The notes under the pieces were generated by a model. It was not told the DNA's origin and searched no databases. It was given only the letters and a program-made list of their open reading frames with translations. From NCBI GenBank assembly GCA_036345935.2, contig JADWOT020001446.1, forward strand, positions 1 through 64,000: a DNA stretch of 64,000 nucleotides, given 5' to 3'. Numbering within the stretch: the stretch's first letter is position 1; the number at the start of each line of letters is the position of its first letter. Of the stretch, positions 1 to 12,500 are shown piece by piece. This DNA comes from Taenia hydatigena. Lineage: Eukaryota > Platyhelminthes > Cestoda > Cyclophyllidea > Taeniidae. The translations under genes and the position numbers were made by a program.

Positions 1-639
1 CCCTACCCACCCCCGATGCTATTACCCTAAAAATGATAGTTATCGATTTTATGGCATTGGGCAACTCTGTGCATAAATGGTAATTCTTGATGAATTAACG
101 ACTGGAATGGGAACGAGCCGCTTGCTGCATAAAAAGGAATGCATGATAAAACGGTGGGGTATTTCCGCACCTCTCTGGATGCGAGAGGTTTGTTGGGTAC
201 TCATTATGCCTGCGTTTCTTTAACCGGCATGGATAATTCAATAGGCTTCTCGTAAAATCTAACGATTATTGGAGTCTGAGCAAAACGAAATCTCGACGGA
301 ATTTTTATGCGGATATTTTAAATTCGACTGCCCCCAAAGCTTTTCAGACTAACGAAATTTGAAGGTATTTGAGTTAAATTAAGCGCCCGAATTCATTTTG
401 TGCGGCCTTAATAATAAAAAGCAAAAAAGTGTTTTCTGAAGTCGCAAGCCTTCCCATGAAAGGGTTACACGAGGACAGTCAAGCACACCCAAAGAGATGT
501 TCTGTCCACAGATCATATGGCAGGTGCGTATGGGCTTACGAGTTAGCCGTTAGCGCACGCGTCCACGTTGGCTTATAAGCACGTTTAGCTGCTGACCCTT
601 ATGTTTTTAAAACAGTTGTAATATTTGTGTTCTTTAAAT
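1..639. other. No supported gene; AT-rich sequence
   Basis: I see no long open frame, splice-bounded exon, RNA gene or repeat copy recognisable elsewhere in the window. The sequence is moderately AT-rich with scattered short stops in all frames. Confidence 0.5.
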
Positions 640-822
640 GTGTTTCATAGACCGAGGCGGGAGGACGGCGTAGTAGCTCCCCAGAGCCTGAGACGCAGTT
701 ACTTCATGTCTTCTTTCTGCCCATACTAAAGGCATCTAGAAATGTTTAACCTTTTCATGGTAAGATTGGTAGAAGAGAAGAGGAGGAAGGAAGAGCCGTC
801 CACAACGCCAATAACTAAACTG
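640..822 (+). repeat. Dispersed repeat family B, copy 1
   Basis: This copy shares an ordered set of blocks with 27012-27222 and 29136-29315: an aggcggga-type start, the block gagcctgagac, a tctagaaat/tagaaatat block, cttctcatgg or similar, and a purine-rich end (gaagagaagaggaggaaggaagag) followed by ccgtc. Substitutions and small indels are spread throughout, so the copy is old. No open frame is shared between the copies, so a non-coding, SINE-like or degraded element is the simplest reading. The family name is local to this annotation. Confidence 0.6.
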
Positions 823-1184
823 TGAGGAATCAAGAGCAAATAATCCTTCTGAATAGCGATTAAGTAGCGATGGCATTCCAGCTGGAAGTGCAGTTGCAAA
901 GACTGTCAGCTGAACCGAGGCGGTGATGCTGAAGGAAGGGCTAGGCAACGCATGAAATGATATAGTCACGACAGTGAGTGACCTCATAAGCCTTTTCCAT
1001 GGCAAACAAATGAAGCTTGTGCACCATCGATTGCTATCGGTAGAGCAGTGCTAAGAACACACACGATACTTGACATATAATATCGCACAGCTAGCAACTA
1101 AAGGCAAACAACATCCCTTTGGTAAGCTGATCTAGCAAAGGACAGCATACTATTCCTGTAATAGTTTGTTTGAACTACCGGTTT

Positions 1185-1318
1185 CAGTCTGGGTCACAGA
1201 GGTGGCCATATTGCCGTAGCTCCGTAGGCTGGCCTCCTTCTGTTGATTGAATATATGTATTCTACTCTAGCATTTTGCCTTTCTTTGCCTTTAAGAAAGC
1301 CTTGAGACGCCACAACCT
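1185..1318 (-). repeat. Dispersed repeat family C, copy 1 (inverted)
   Basis: Read on the minus strand this matches 1606-1768 and 6376-6541. Going down the plus strand it carries gtctgggtcacagaggtggc, then the block ggctggcctcc, a gaatatatgtat stretch, and a tail agaaagccttgagacg. It lies about 290 nt from copy 2 in the opposite orientation, making an imperfect inverted pair. Confidence 0.65.
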
Positions 1319-1605
1319 GCGTCTCCTCTTAGCCTTCCCTCAACTCATATCATGCGCCACTTCCATTTCTGAGGAGCAGAAAATGTCCAGGGCGTAGTTA
1401 CCATGTCAGTAGCTCAGACGTCAATTCCTCCAGAAGGCGTATTTGTTCTGACCGACTCGTTGACATGTGTCTGGGTTTGATAATGTCAAGCACTTCAAGA
1501 AGAGGTGGCCACGTTAGAAAACACCGTTCAATGAAAAGTAACAGCTTAATTGCTTTCCTTTAAATTTATGATGACGATGAACCCCCAAAACAGCCACGCA
1601 TACTG

Positions 1606-1768
1606 TAGCGTCTCGAGGCTCTTTCGAAGTCAAAAGAAGGCAGACTATTAGGGTGCAATATATATTCAATGAACAGAGGGAAATAAGCCGCTAGCATGGT
1701 CCAGCGGCCAGCCTACGCATCTAGGGCAAGATGGCCACCTCTGCGTCCTTGACCTAAACCGGTAGTAC
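1606..1768 (+). repeat. Dispersed repeat family C, copy 2
   Basis: The order of blocks is tagcgtctcgaggct, cgaagtcaaaagaaggcag, caatatatattcaatgaaca, ggccagcctacgc, ggccacctctgcg and ccttgacctaaaccgg. All recur in the same order at 6376-6541 and inverted at 1185-1318. The middle contains a short AT-rich run whose length varies between copies. Confidence 0.7.
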
Positions 1769-3659
1769 AAAAAACAAAGCATTGTATTGCCCCTGAGATA
1801 ACGGAGACCCTCAAAATGTAAGTCGATGCGCATATATTGCACAAAGCAGTTCATTGTAGCCGAACTTCAAAGGGATTACGGCAGCAGACATCATGAGGGA
1901 AACATACCAAGTGCTGAGTAGGTGAGTACATGCGGCACAATTAATATTACATGGGTATTAATAATTATGGCGCAGAGGATAAGGTTGCAGCTTCGACGCC
2001 TCACCACCACGTTTAGAGTGTTAAGTTGAACCAGGAGTATCGATACGGTGACGGCCTCGCCCACATTCCCGGTCACAGCATTCAGTACTATCGAACCCTC
2101 TGCCAAAGAGGAAACGAGAGATTACCTAGGCAAGCATCTCTGTGCAAATAAACCTTGTTTTATTACCTTGTGCGTTGGTGGGAAACATTAAAGCGAAACC
2201 GAACAAAGCAATTGCAATAAGCGTATTGCAATTTTGCGTTACACTTCTGAGGACATCCAAGTTCCCCATGCGCATAGGCCCATTCATGCACAAAGTCTTG
2301 TAGCAGATTTCCTTTTTCGCAAAAAAATAATTTCCAAATAGTGTCATGAAGTGAATTAGAAACCTTCAAGGTCTATTTAGAAAGTGAAATTTTGAATATG
2401 ATATTTCGACACCTCTACACACCGCTGAGTGCTTAAGTTTGATCTAAACTGATTTACTTCGATTTTATGCTCTAATTTTGCCCTTGGGCAAGCAGCCCTA
2501 CAAGATTTAATCTGAATCGCAGAAGGGCCTGCTTATTTGTTCTGTAACTTGCCACTTGGCACCGTCAGTTCATATGTTCCCTTGCAACTGCTTATCACAG
2601 TGTCCCATCTTTTATCGCACTTGCAACGCTGTAGCTTTTACCCCATAGCTAGAACAAGCGGCCCTTCTACTTCGAATACGATCTTACCAAATACAACCCA
2701 CGGTGCTAGTAAAACGTAAGTAGTGCGATAGGAATTGCCTATCAGCGATTTTGACAATGAGGGTGTAAAGACTGGTGAGGAGGCTAATGGTAGTGGTGAG
2801 AATGTGAGCAGCTAGGACGAAGCGTTGGCCTACAATTTGGGTGATGGTTTTGGTCCCTGGCACTTCGGTGGGGGATGCCAGGAGCAGCAGCACGAAGATG
2901 GCGTGTACCAGTGCACTGTTTGCTGGCACGAATTCGCTACCAGCAGTTCCGTACTGAATCCGCAAGTACAAGTTTACAATTTTACGCTATCCATGGTAAT
3001 AATGCATTGTCTCCTAGTGTTGCATGCACGTGACACATGGTCTGTGCATACTAACGGACTGCATCAAATCATGCGACACGAACTGGGGATTTAAGCCTCG
3101 TCTTCAAGTATTAAAGTAGATGTCTGACTCAAGTTGATAAAAGGGACTGATGTATTTGGCACCACAACCCAGTGAAGTGAATGGAACAATGAGGCAGCGA
3201 TGTTTAGTTGCGCGGCGATGCGTTGACGGAGTGCATAGCAAAGCGAATCAGCCTGGCTAGTTCTCCAGGATCCCACCTTATTCCTAACCAACCAAATAAT
3301 GGCAGTCATTTGCCGATTGTCATTTTACCTTGTGGACATTCAGTGTTCGGTAGTAAATAGGCTCTACTATAAGCGTTGGATTTTGCACCACTATGTTGAA
3401 GGTATGATATGAATCCCATCAGCAAGCAACGAACTCGGTTGCAATAGCAAAATTTGCTTCATCATTGCAAATTTTATGAGCATGTAGTACCTTTAATATA
3501 TACGCCCAGCTATTATACGCTCGGGACACCGAATTTGATGTATTTTAGATGTTTGATGCTGTGGTCTTAATTTAATGGAGACTGCTTTCTTGATCAAAGA
3601 TTGTCAGGCCAAGCATTGTCTGAATTAATGGAGCCTACAATGGAAAACAGCGCGTCTGA
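1769..3659. other. No supported gene
   Basis: Short overlapping open frames occur on both strands near 2.68-3.09 kb. None has splice borders, a recognisable domain or a repeat partner in the window. I leave it unassigned. Confidence 0.45.
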
Positions 3660-3961
3660 CAAACACGAATTTTGGGCTATAATATTCGAAGTGGGTGCAT
3701 TAGTCGAAAGTTTGCACAGACTCGCATTAAGGCCGACGACAGCATTAGGATCATGGAGGCGAAAAGGCTTGCGTTGTTTAATAGGGTGTAGGTGGATCCG
3801 TCAGGGATGTTAGTTGCGGACGATGAGACAGTCCCTCCTGATGATGTCATTAAAGGATTTGACGCATGCGATGGGCTTATTGTGGAGGTTGCAGTCAAAA
3901 CTCCCCCTTCTGTTCAAAATAACAAATTTCGCCTATCAAACCTTTCATTACCCAAATGCTA
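3660..3961 (+). pseudogene. Coding-like segment interrupted by an in-frame TAG; product unknown
   Basis: One plus frame runs about 100 codons with a single stop, TAG at 3789-3791. On both sides the translation has a balanced composition: before the stop there is IRIMEAKRLALFNRV, after it VDPSGMLVADDETVPPDD, then IKGFDACDGLIVEVAVK. CAG or CAA to TAG is a one-base change, so a formerly continuous glutamine codon is plausible. No polypyrimidine tract precedes the TAG, so its AG is a poor splice acceptor. The frame ends at a TAA at 3959-3961. I do not recognise the family. It may be a decayed exon, a retro-copy, or a chance open stretch. Confidence 0.3.
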
Positions 3962-6375
3962 ATTAATTGCTAGTCGTGCATGGCAAGACGATCATCCTGC
4001 CTCACTAAGCGCATCCTAGTGAATCCAAGAGGATTCAGGTGTGGGCTAATTTCTGTTAAAAGGGGCCATTTTGTTAATACTTTAGCACTTGCTATGTCGA
4101 GATGACCTGCCTTCTGTCGAGCATGATGCAATAGCGCTTACCATTTTGCTATATTTAGCAATGCCTGCAGACATTTCTGAACATGCCTGCTGATTAGACG
4201 CAGCAACGGTGACAGAAACTGTTTTTCCTGGCATTAAACCTGTAAAGACGTAACTTTTATTTAAGCGCGTGTTGACGCTGCCGTTTTTCCAACCATTTCA
4301 CCGCAAAAGACAAGGTAACCAGTGATGTCGTTGATAGGTTTAAGCTACGCATCCCACGACGTTCACCGCATTTTAGTGAATTTCATTCGTTCATCCTGTG
4401 GAAAATCCTCATCTGCAAAAATAAAAACACGAGGGTTTGCCATTGGTGTTCGGCATGTGGCGGACCTTTATGCACCGCAGTGTGCCCTCACGTGTCACCA
4501 ATAAAGTGAGATTGACGTGTAGTGTTGGAGCCTAAAGGCGGATGGAAGAACAACTAAGATTAACGCTGTCCATCACAGACCTGCACTCTGTTTCAGGTGC
4601 CGATAAGTCAGCCAAAGGCCAAAAGTGTCGGGCGAATCGTGTCCATGCTGTGCAATATCACGTAACCAGCAATCATATCTCACTGTATGACATTCTGGAT
4701 CATACATGCTGTATAGTCTATGATTGCAAGCTTCTTTAAGACCGTTGAAGATGTCGGCTTATCATTTGACACTCAGAAATGTGTATCAGAATGGACAAAG
4801 CTATAAAAGCACAGGAAGTTTTACATGCCTGTGAAAATGAACTCCACCTCCTTCCTAATCTTTAAATAACCCCCAACATCTCACTTTGTCGTTCAAAATA
4901 CATCAAAGAGCCAACGGGAATACAAATCGTGGAAATCAAGGGGTAAGTTTTGCCATCATCCTCCCTTATCTCCCTGCACACCCTGATCTTCTCACTAACC
5001 TCATTTACGTGTGTCGTCGTTCCAGCATTGCCACAACTTGTGCTCTAGTGTATTTCACCTATCAAGGTGATCTATGGGTAGGTTTTCAAGTGTTTTGCTT
5101 GTTTAAAACTCACATCCCTTCCACACGGAATTATTCTGCATACTTCACTCGAAAGCATAGCTGGGGAAGTGATTGCACGAAAGAATTCAGGAGCATGTGG
5201 GAGGAAGAAGGCAGAAATAGGGAACGTAGTGCCACACGGCTGTGCAAAACTACTTACGATAGTCTTTCCACAGCCTCCCCTCCACTTCTCTCAACTCAGA
5301 CTTAGATGCACATGGCACATAGAACTAAGAGAAATTTTCAAGAAAGGCGAAGGCGATTCGTCTCTCTCTTCGCCACTGATCCATGTTGACTGTACAGATG
5401 CTGGGCAAAGACGTTTATCAGTTAGAGCGACGCACTACAAACAACAAGCCATGAATTAGATGATGGACTCAACATACGACAGTTTTGCGATCGGCGATCG
5501 AAAAGTAGCAGTGCCTCCAAATCTTCACATTATCACAGCGATACAGGACAAATATCACAGAGTCCGTAGGAATTTACATGACGTCCACACATCGTCTAAA
5601 CCCTGTAGGTCAAATATTGCTATAAGAGGCATCAAGCCAAGTAGCACCCATTCTAAAGGATGAGAGAAGATGAATGGGAGGGAAGAGCAGAAGGAGCAGG
5701 AAAAGGGTAATGATGGGTGGGGTGTAAATAAGAGCAAAGGAATAAAGTGAGCCAGCAACCGCGCTTCCTCGGGCTTTCCACTATGCTGCAACACGCATGT
5801 ACTAACTCGCACCGACGTAGCACTATCTCGATGGCTGGGCGGACACCAGAGGTCTCTAGGCCGTATCATCGCTGCTTGAGTGCACACCAGCGACTGCGAG
5901 CTTCCCACTAGCGTCACCCACATGTGAACTTACCCGCATCAACTTAGCACAGCCTCCATGGTGCTACGTCTGCTTATTATGACCCGACGATAATCAAATT
6001 ATAATTTATAAACGTATAAAGAGGCCCACTAAGTTATCATGTTACGGGTCAGAGGGCATTTAGCACACTCCGGGCGTAGCTCGTTTTGCCGCACTGGGTG
6101 GGCAAAGGCTCTCTAATCGATCATGAGCCGCCGCGGAAATGCAGCCCAGCAACAAAGTTTGACGATGTCTAGACTTGTCTTGATTTTAGAACACAAAGGG
6201 AGTAGACAACTTAAGACCCATGTCCCGTCAATCATCTATCAAACGCGGAAATGGAGTCACGCGGAAAAAAATGCATAGTTTTGAAACGCGTGTTATGTGA
6301 AGCTGGGGTGTGAGAAGGAGAGGGATGGTTTTTTCAACAGCAATGACTCGGACAAATTGCAAGCTATGCCCTTGT
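3962..6375. other. No supported gene
   Basis: Open frames of up to about 139 codons occur at 4.9-5.3 kb (plus) and 5.56-5.92 kb (minus). The minus one is biased by a purine-rich plus-strand run at about 5660-5720, which gives a leucine/phenylalanine/serine-rich translation. No domain or splice-bounded exon is visible. The run resembles the purine-rich end of family B, but the rest of that element cannot be aligned. Confidence 0.4.
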
Positions 6376-6541
6376 AGCGTCTGGAGGCTCCCTCGAAGGC
6401 AAAAGAATGCAGAATGCTAGGGAAGAATATATATATATATATATTCAACGGACAGAGGAAAAGAGGATGCTAGTCTGGCTCGGAGGCCAGCAGTACGGCA
6501 GTAGGGCCACCTCTGTGACCTTGACCGAAACCGAAAGTTTT
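6376..6541 (+). repeat. Dispersed repeat family C, copy 3
   Basis: Blocks gcgtctggaggctccctcga, ggcaaaagaatgcag, attcaacggacagagg, ggaggccagcagtacggcag, ggccacctctgtgacc and ttgaccgaaaccg match copy 2 (1606-1768) in order and orientation. The AT-rich middle is here an (AT)9 microsatellite. Confidence 0.7.
6427..6444. repeat. (AT)9 microsatellite inside family C copy 3
   Basis: Eighteen bases of pure AT dinucleotide sit exactly where copy 2 has caatatatattcaa. The microsatellite has therefore probably expanded within the element after insertion. Confidence 0.85.
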
Positions 6542-9500
6542 AACAAACAAAGTACTACACCCTATTCCATGATCTGCTTGGTTAACGGGGAGAGGGGAAA
6601 GAGACTGCGTGTACTCTGAGACTGTCTTTATCAGCGGTACCATCCCTCCCCAATCGATCATTAAATCTAAAAATCGACCTTTATTAATACCAGAGGGCCT
6701 ATCATACCGCCGCCTGACTTCTATAATTGAATAAGATCAATGTCAAGCCTACAATTGACCCGCATCGACAACAAGTTTCCAGCATTTACGTGGGCTGATC
6801 TAGAATTCGATTTAGAATGGTATCTAGGACCCCGTTTCATGTTGCGTCCAAAATTAATTCCAATACAGTGATTGCTTACATTTGACAAGACACTTAGAAC
6901 ACATGATGTAGTAAAACTTGGAATTTTAGCAAGCGCGTAGTGCCTTACTGCTGCGTAAATGTGGGCCTGCCTCACTTTCAATAGGAACTGTTAGTTACTT
7001 TGTATAATCTTTGCTGCTTATCCTCACGCTGCAATTGCTTTTCATCGTGAACATTTGGGGCCTAGTCACACATTAAAAGGTTTATTATGGATAAATTAAG
7101 TGGATAAATGCCTCTCGATTTTTTATCACACCATGTTGTGGGAAACGACACGTGTAAATGAGTGCCTAATATGGCATTTAGCACTGTCTAACGATGTTTA
7201 AGGTGAGCCCTAACTACAGTGAGCTAGGGCGATCTCCTTTTTGATTTGAAGATGATGCACTACTTGTGAGGAATGGATAAAGCGCGTTTATTTTATATCC
7301 TGTTTGGAGGCTAAAGAACAAAATTCAAATAAATAAAAAGTTATACAAAATATTAGCTGATAAATATATTTAATAATATTTTCCGTCCCAAAATGCTCAT
7401 GCGACTTATTCATTTAGTAATATACTACGCACTGCTCCAAAACCGAATATAAATATAGGTACAAAATATGTCTGCAAGTTTAGACATAAGTCAACTGTAG
7501 ATTGCATTTTACATTAGTTGAAACAAGTCTTTATTTTAACTGGTTTACTCATCATTTTTCGAGGTCATTGGCGGTAGCTGCTTTCTGTCTCTCCGGCATA
7601 TTTAATTCGTTGCTGCAATGCATTCTCATGGCGATGGCGAAGGTGCGCAATGTAATTTTTGAGAGTTCGTCTTAACTACTGAGGTTTGCTTGGTAAAACT
7701 GGCGTTGCGGCATAGGAAACTCACAAGAATGCATCGCGTCTGACTGAAACATAATTAGCCGAGCATGAGCTCCTTAGCGATTGAGTCTGAATCAGAGTCA
7801 CTCCGTTAACATTACTTCGCACATGACTCAGGTAAGAATAAATTGCATTTCATGGTTTCCTAGCAAACCTCTCATGCCTAATTTAAGAATAGCTACTGAA
7901 TACTTCGGCTTTACCCTTTATTCCCAAGATTTTATTTATTAGTGAGAAGTAAAGTTCCCTTACACGAATTGCTGAATCGTCTACATTTGCGAGCTGTTTA
8001 AAAATGATAGTCAATTCAAGTTATTCAATTGCTACCGGGTTGTAGTTGGAGGCCTTCTAGGCAAAGGAAAAATTACAGCACACATGTGGAACAATGGCAA
8101 ATTAGCCCGTGTGCTGTGTTTTATGCTATTCCTACTTTGATCGGAAACTGATCTTAACAAGACCCTTACCGATGGTTTGCTATGGCGCCAAAAAGGCAAG
8201 GATCCTGTTAAATCACAACATTTTGTCTTGCGGCTGTAAAAGGAGGTTGATGTGACGAAAATAGTGGGAAGTGCAAAAATATCAGCTGCGCCATGCTTTT
8301 TACTCTAATCTTGAATTAATTAAGGTTCGGCAACAGAGGTTAGGTTATTTCCCTTCCAAGTAGTTGCAGTTCAATTGTAAGACATTTGATGTTTGGGAAT
8401 GGCCGCAGTGTACTGCCAATGGTTTTGATACGAAATCTGCGATAGCATAGGCACATAGCTGACATATTTCTCTGGTTGTCATCTGCAATTATTTGGTCTC
8501 GTACTCAGCTCTTTCTTCCGTCCCTGGCAGCTATGATGTTTCCCGTGGTGCACGATAAAATTTGGACATCGCCGATAGTTGAGGAAGCCTTTTTAGTAAA
8601 GAAAGCTAAAATGATAAGCATATAAAACTGTGCCATATTCTGTTCATTTAGACCCAGAATCAATTAGATTCAAAGCACAGCAGCCTATTCCATTCAGTAA
8701 TTACTTACAGCAGTTTTCGTATTTTGTTGCGAAAACCAGGCTTTGGCCGATGATAAGAGCGCCTAAGTTGGTGCGAAAAATGATAATACGCGAACGCACA
8801 CACTCAAACAATCGAATTCCTCTGTGCGTGTCTCATTCCATAAACGCTTTTAGCAAGGGTCTAGAGCATAACGCTTTTGTCCCCTTTTGATCCTACGTTG
8901 ATCAAAGACGAAGTTTAGTATATTCTCCCTTCCGTAATTGTTTGCGGCATTTCTCCTGGTAAGATCTGACACTTTTGATATGCTTGGTGTGTGAGTAGCC
9001 AATTTTGCAAAAGAAAGTTGCGATAGCACATAAATCCGCAAATTCACTCCAAGAATGATCAGTGTTAGGGCTCGATAGCAGGTTCCCTGCTGCAAATGCT
9101 CGCGGTAGTACTCACTTTGCGATCCCTCAATTCAGGTGCGGCCGAGGCAACGAATTCAGGACTAGCTGGTTTACAGAGCTCTTTTCATTCTTATCCATGC
9201 TGTTCCAAAATTGACCAGAATCAAGAATTAGCAGCTCGACCTCTTTTCAAAGAGAATGCGACACTTTTCATTTTAAAATGTCTGTTTTGGCAAGGAAAGC
9301 TGGAAGATTACGGGCATAGATCGCGATCACTCAGAAATGAGATTCAGCAACTTACTTCAATCTGCTAGTCCTTGCAGCATTTCTCATTGTAAAATCTAAA
9401 GTGTGAATTGTCCATGTTTGCAAAGAAAACTGAGAGAGTAGGGTAATAAAAGATGCAAAAGCAGGGTAAAGTATGCGGGCTCATACCAAAACTGGAATGG

Positions 9501-12500
9501 TTCTGATTAGAACAGTAACGATGCGGATGTGTAAGAATATGGCACAAAGAAAGTAAATTCGATTAGGGTAAAACAAGCAGTGCGTTTTCAAGAAGAATAG
9601 TTTGCTTGACTGATTAAGAGCATAGTATATGCTCCCCAAACCGTTTTCTTTCCTTTCATCAGTAGCATTATGCAGATCCTTTACTCTTTCCACCTCTGCT
9701 TTTGCTTCCTCTCTCATCTAGCCCACGATCCATTTTGGTGCCACTCTCACCCCTTACCCTACTTGATGTCCGTTGTAAATCCCACGGGGAAGGGAAACTA
9801 TGACCGGCCGCTTTGAGTGGACCATTAATAAATTCGAATTTGTTCACATTTTACTTAGTCACATGGATGGATGAGTGCGTGAGTGAATAGTTTAGGGATA
9901 GAAGGAAAAGAATAAATGACGCCGCGCCACAGCACTGTGTAAAGTTATCCCACAAAGTTTATTTCCAATCCTCTCTTCCCCTTCCTTACCCCCACTCATT
10001 TCATTTTGACGGCTTCTCATCCCTCCACCATCCCTCAATCATTCTTTTGTCTCTAAGCTAAATGTTCATGCTAATGCATCTACTGCTATTGCCTTTCGTA
10101 AGGCGTAGCAACAATTTTGGGATACACATCAGAGACTCACATTCGCTAGTTTCGTACCAATCCTGGCGAGGTGAGTCATCGAGTTCCTTAACTGACAGTA
10201 TCTGCTTAACTTGTTTGTCGACTTTCTCATTTCCACGGGGACTTAAGCAATGTTTATGTCAATCCCTCTTCGATATCGTTGTTAAACTCGAAGTTCTAAA
10301 GCGGAAGAGTGGGAGGTACTGCAGCTCTCCGGTTGAGACTTCTGCATAGAAACGTACTTCTGTCAACTGGTTCATTGCTTGTTACTTTCGATGCATCGCT
10401 TTGATTGGCGGACGCCTTTATTTTATGTTGCCTGTGCAGATGCAGAACAGTGGCGACATAGGAGACAAATCGTTAAAACCTAGCGTGAGAGCTCTTGCCT
10501 ACATGCGTTTACAATCACCAGGTAAGCAGCTCAATATCCATATTTCACTCTGGATCGGTGTATCGGTTTCTCGTTGGCGCCGTAATAAGCTAAAGTGGCT
10601 TGGAAAAACGCGAAACTTACTTCCCTGTAGATGGGCTAAGAGGTCATTAGCACAGCCTGAAGCGTAGGCGTGGCCTCCATAAACTGAACTTTTCGTGGAT
10701 GGACAAACTTATTACGAGACTACGTAACGAGACATTTTGTCCCCAAAGAAATGGGCTTTTGGAGCAAAACCTCGGATATAATTATGTAGATGTGAATTTA
10801 TCCTCAGTAAAGAATGTGGAACCACTATGTGTAGCAGTAGACACTGGGCTTCTACTTACCATGGTAAGACCTTCACGCTCAGGTCGTTGTGGCACCGACA
10901 TTGATGCGCATGCATAGGAATTCAATTATTCCTCACTGAAGGCTTAACTAATTACATCTCTACACTGCATAAAACAGTGACATGGATTTTAACACAATCA
11001 ACTGCTTGAGCTGCAACCGAAGCTAGCTGAAACTTCTTCGATCACACACAAATTCTGCATGTGATTTTAATCCTCCATTTGTCCCACGTATACTTAAATC
11101 CTGCCTTCAAATTCGTCTGAGCATAAAGGCAAGCAAATTTACGAATATAGGCCTGAATTTGACGCGTTTACCTGCTCCTACCAACTCAGCCCACTCTCAT
11201 TACCAAATTACCAACTTTCGGATTCTCGGCGACTTGGATAAATTTGTTTTTTACGGTTTAAATGCCGCCTGTGAGCATCGTAGAGAGGCTTAGCCAGCTT
11301 CACATATTATTTATACACGGTCCGGAGTAACTCCTACAAATTCCACAAGTAGAGGAGAAGAAGGAGTAAATAGGCGGATGGGTACTTTAAAAATGGAGGT
11401 AGGGTCATGCCGGTCATGAGATTTAGAGATAGACGAGGATGTCAGTAGGCCCCAGTCAGACGATTCTGGCTTTGCTGCCTCGTTTATTCTTTGAATCTAC
11501 CTTTACAAACTAACTAACCATATAAACAAAAAAGGGCAAGAGAGCAAATAGGCAAGCAAACACATTTGCAGCCATGAAAGCCATCGTTTTACCAAAGGAT
11601 AAAAATGCACGCGATATTGGAAAAGGATACTATAAGTTGAGACGGAAAGCGGGAACGTGACATGCCCAATAAAATTGAACTGGCACGGTAGGGGCATGGT
11701 CAACTCAAATAACAAAAGCAGGATGCTGTTGTTGCAGCTTTGGGTCTTTTTGATGTCCCCTCGAATTTTGTTAGATAAATGTCAGCCACTACAGTGGGAC
11801 TACGCCGAAAGGAAGCCTTACGATATCAACGTTCATTGTTTCCCATGCTGTAGAAAAGAAGTAGATCATCCTAGACCACCGACTCTATGTCTGCACTTTT
11901 CATGCATGGGCAGGATATCAGAATAAATAGATTTCAATAAAGCGAATGACTATAAACGGGTTCAATGTATGAGCACATTAACAGAGTAGGAATTCTCAGG
12001 CCATACTATTGATCAAAAAGTAAAGGATCGAAAAAATGTTGCGTATGTCTACTAAAGATACTCATAGTTAGAAAGAATTTGGAGCAAAAATAGATTACGA
12101 AAAAGTAAGGTGTCAATCAATAAACATTTGATCTGCGGATTCTGTCAGAATAGGTAAGGAACTGCATTAGCTGATACGCAAAACTGGTGAGTTGTCAAAG
12201 GCAATATTTTATTGCCACATTTTCGCTTCAGTTGTCCTGAATTCCTGATTATCATGGCAAGAAAAGGAACAATGTATGCCCTGCTGATTGCATTGGCGAT
12301 CTCAAAAGACATCGCTTGGACCCCCGGTGCCAACGCCACGTGCCTTACTCTGACGTCCATTTAGAAATGGCATTCTTGACGATTGCAAAACTATAATTAC
12401 TTACAATGTCGCTTCAAATTTTACAGTCGTTGAAAAGGCTTGGAATGTCTCGCGTCCCGAAATTGCTACTAAACTAGGGTATGGAGCTTAAAGTTGAGGT

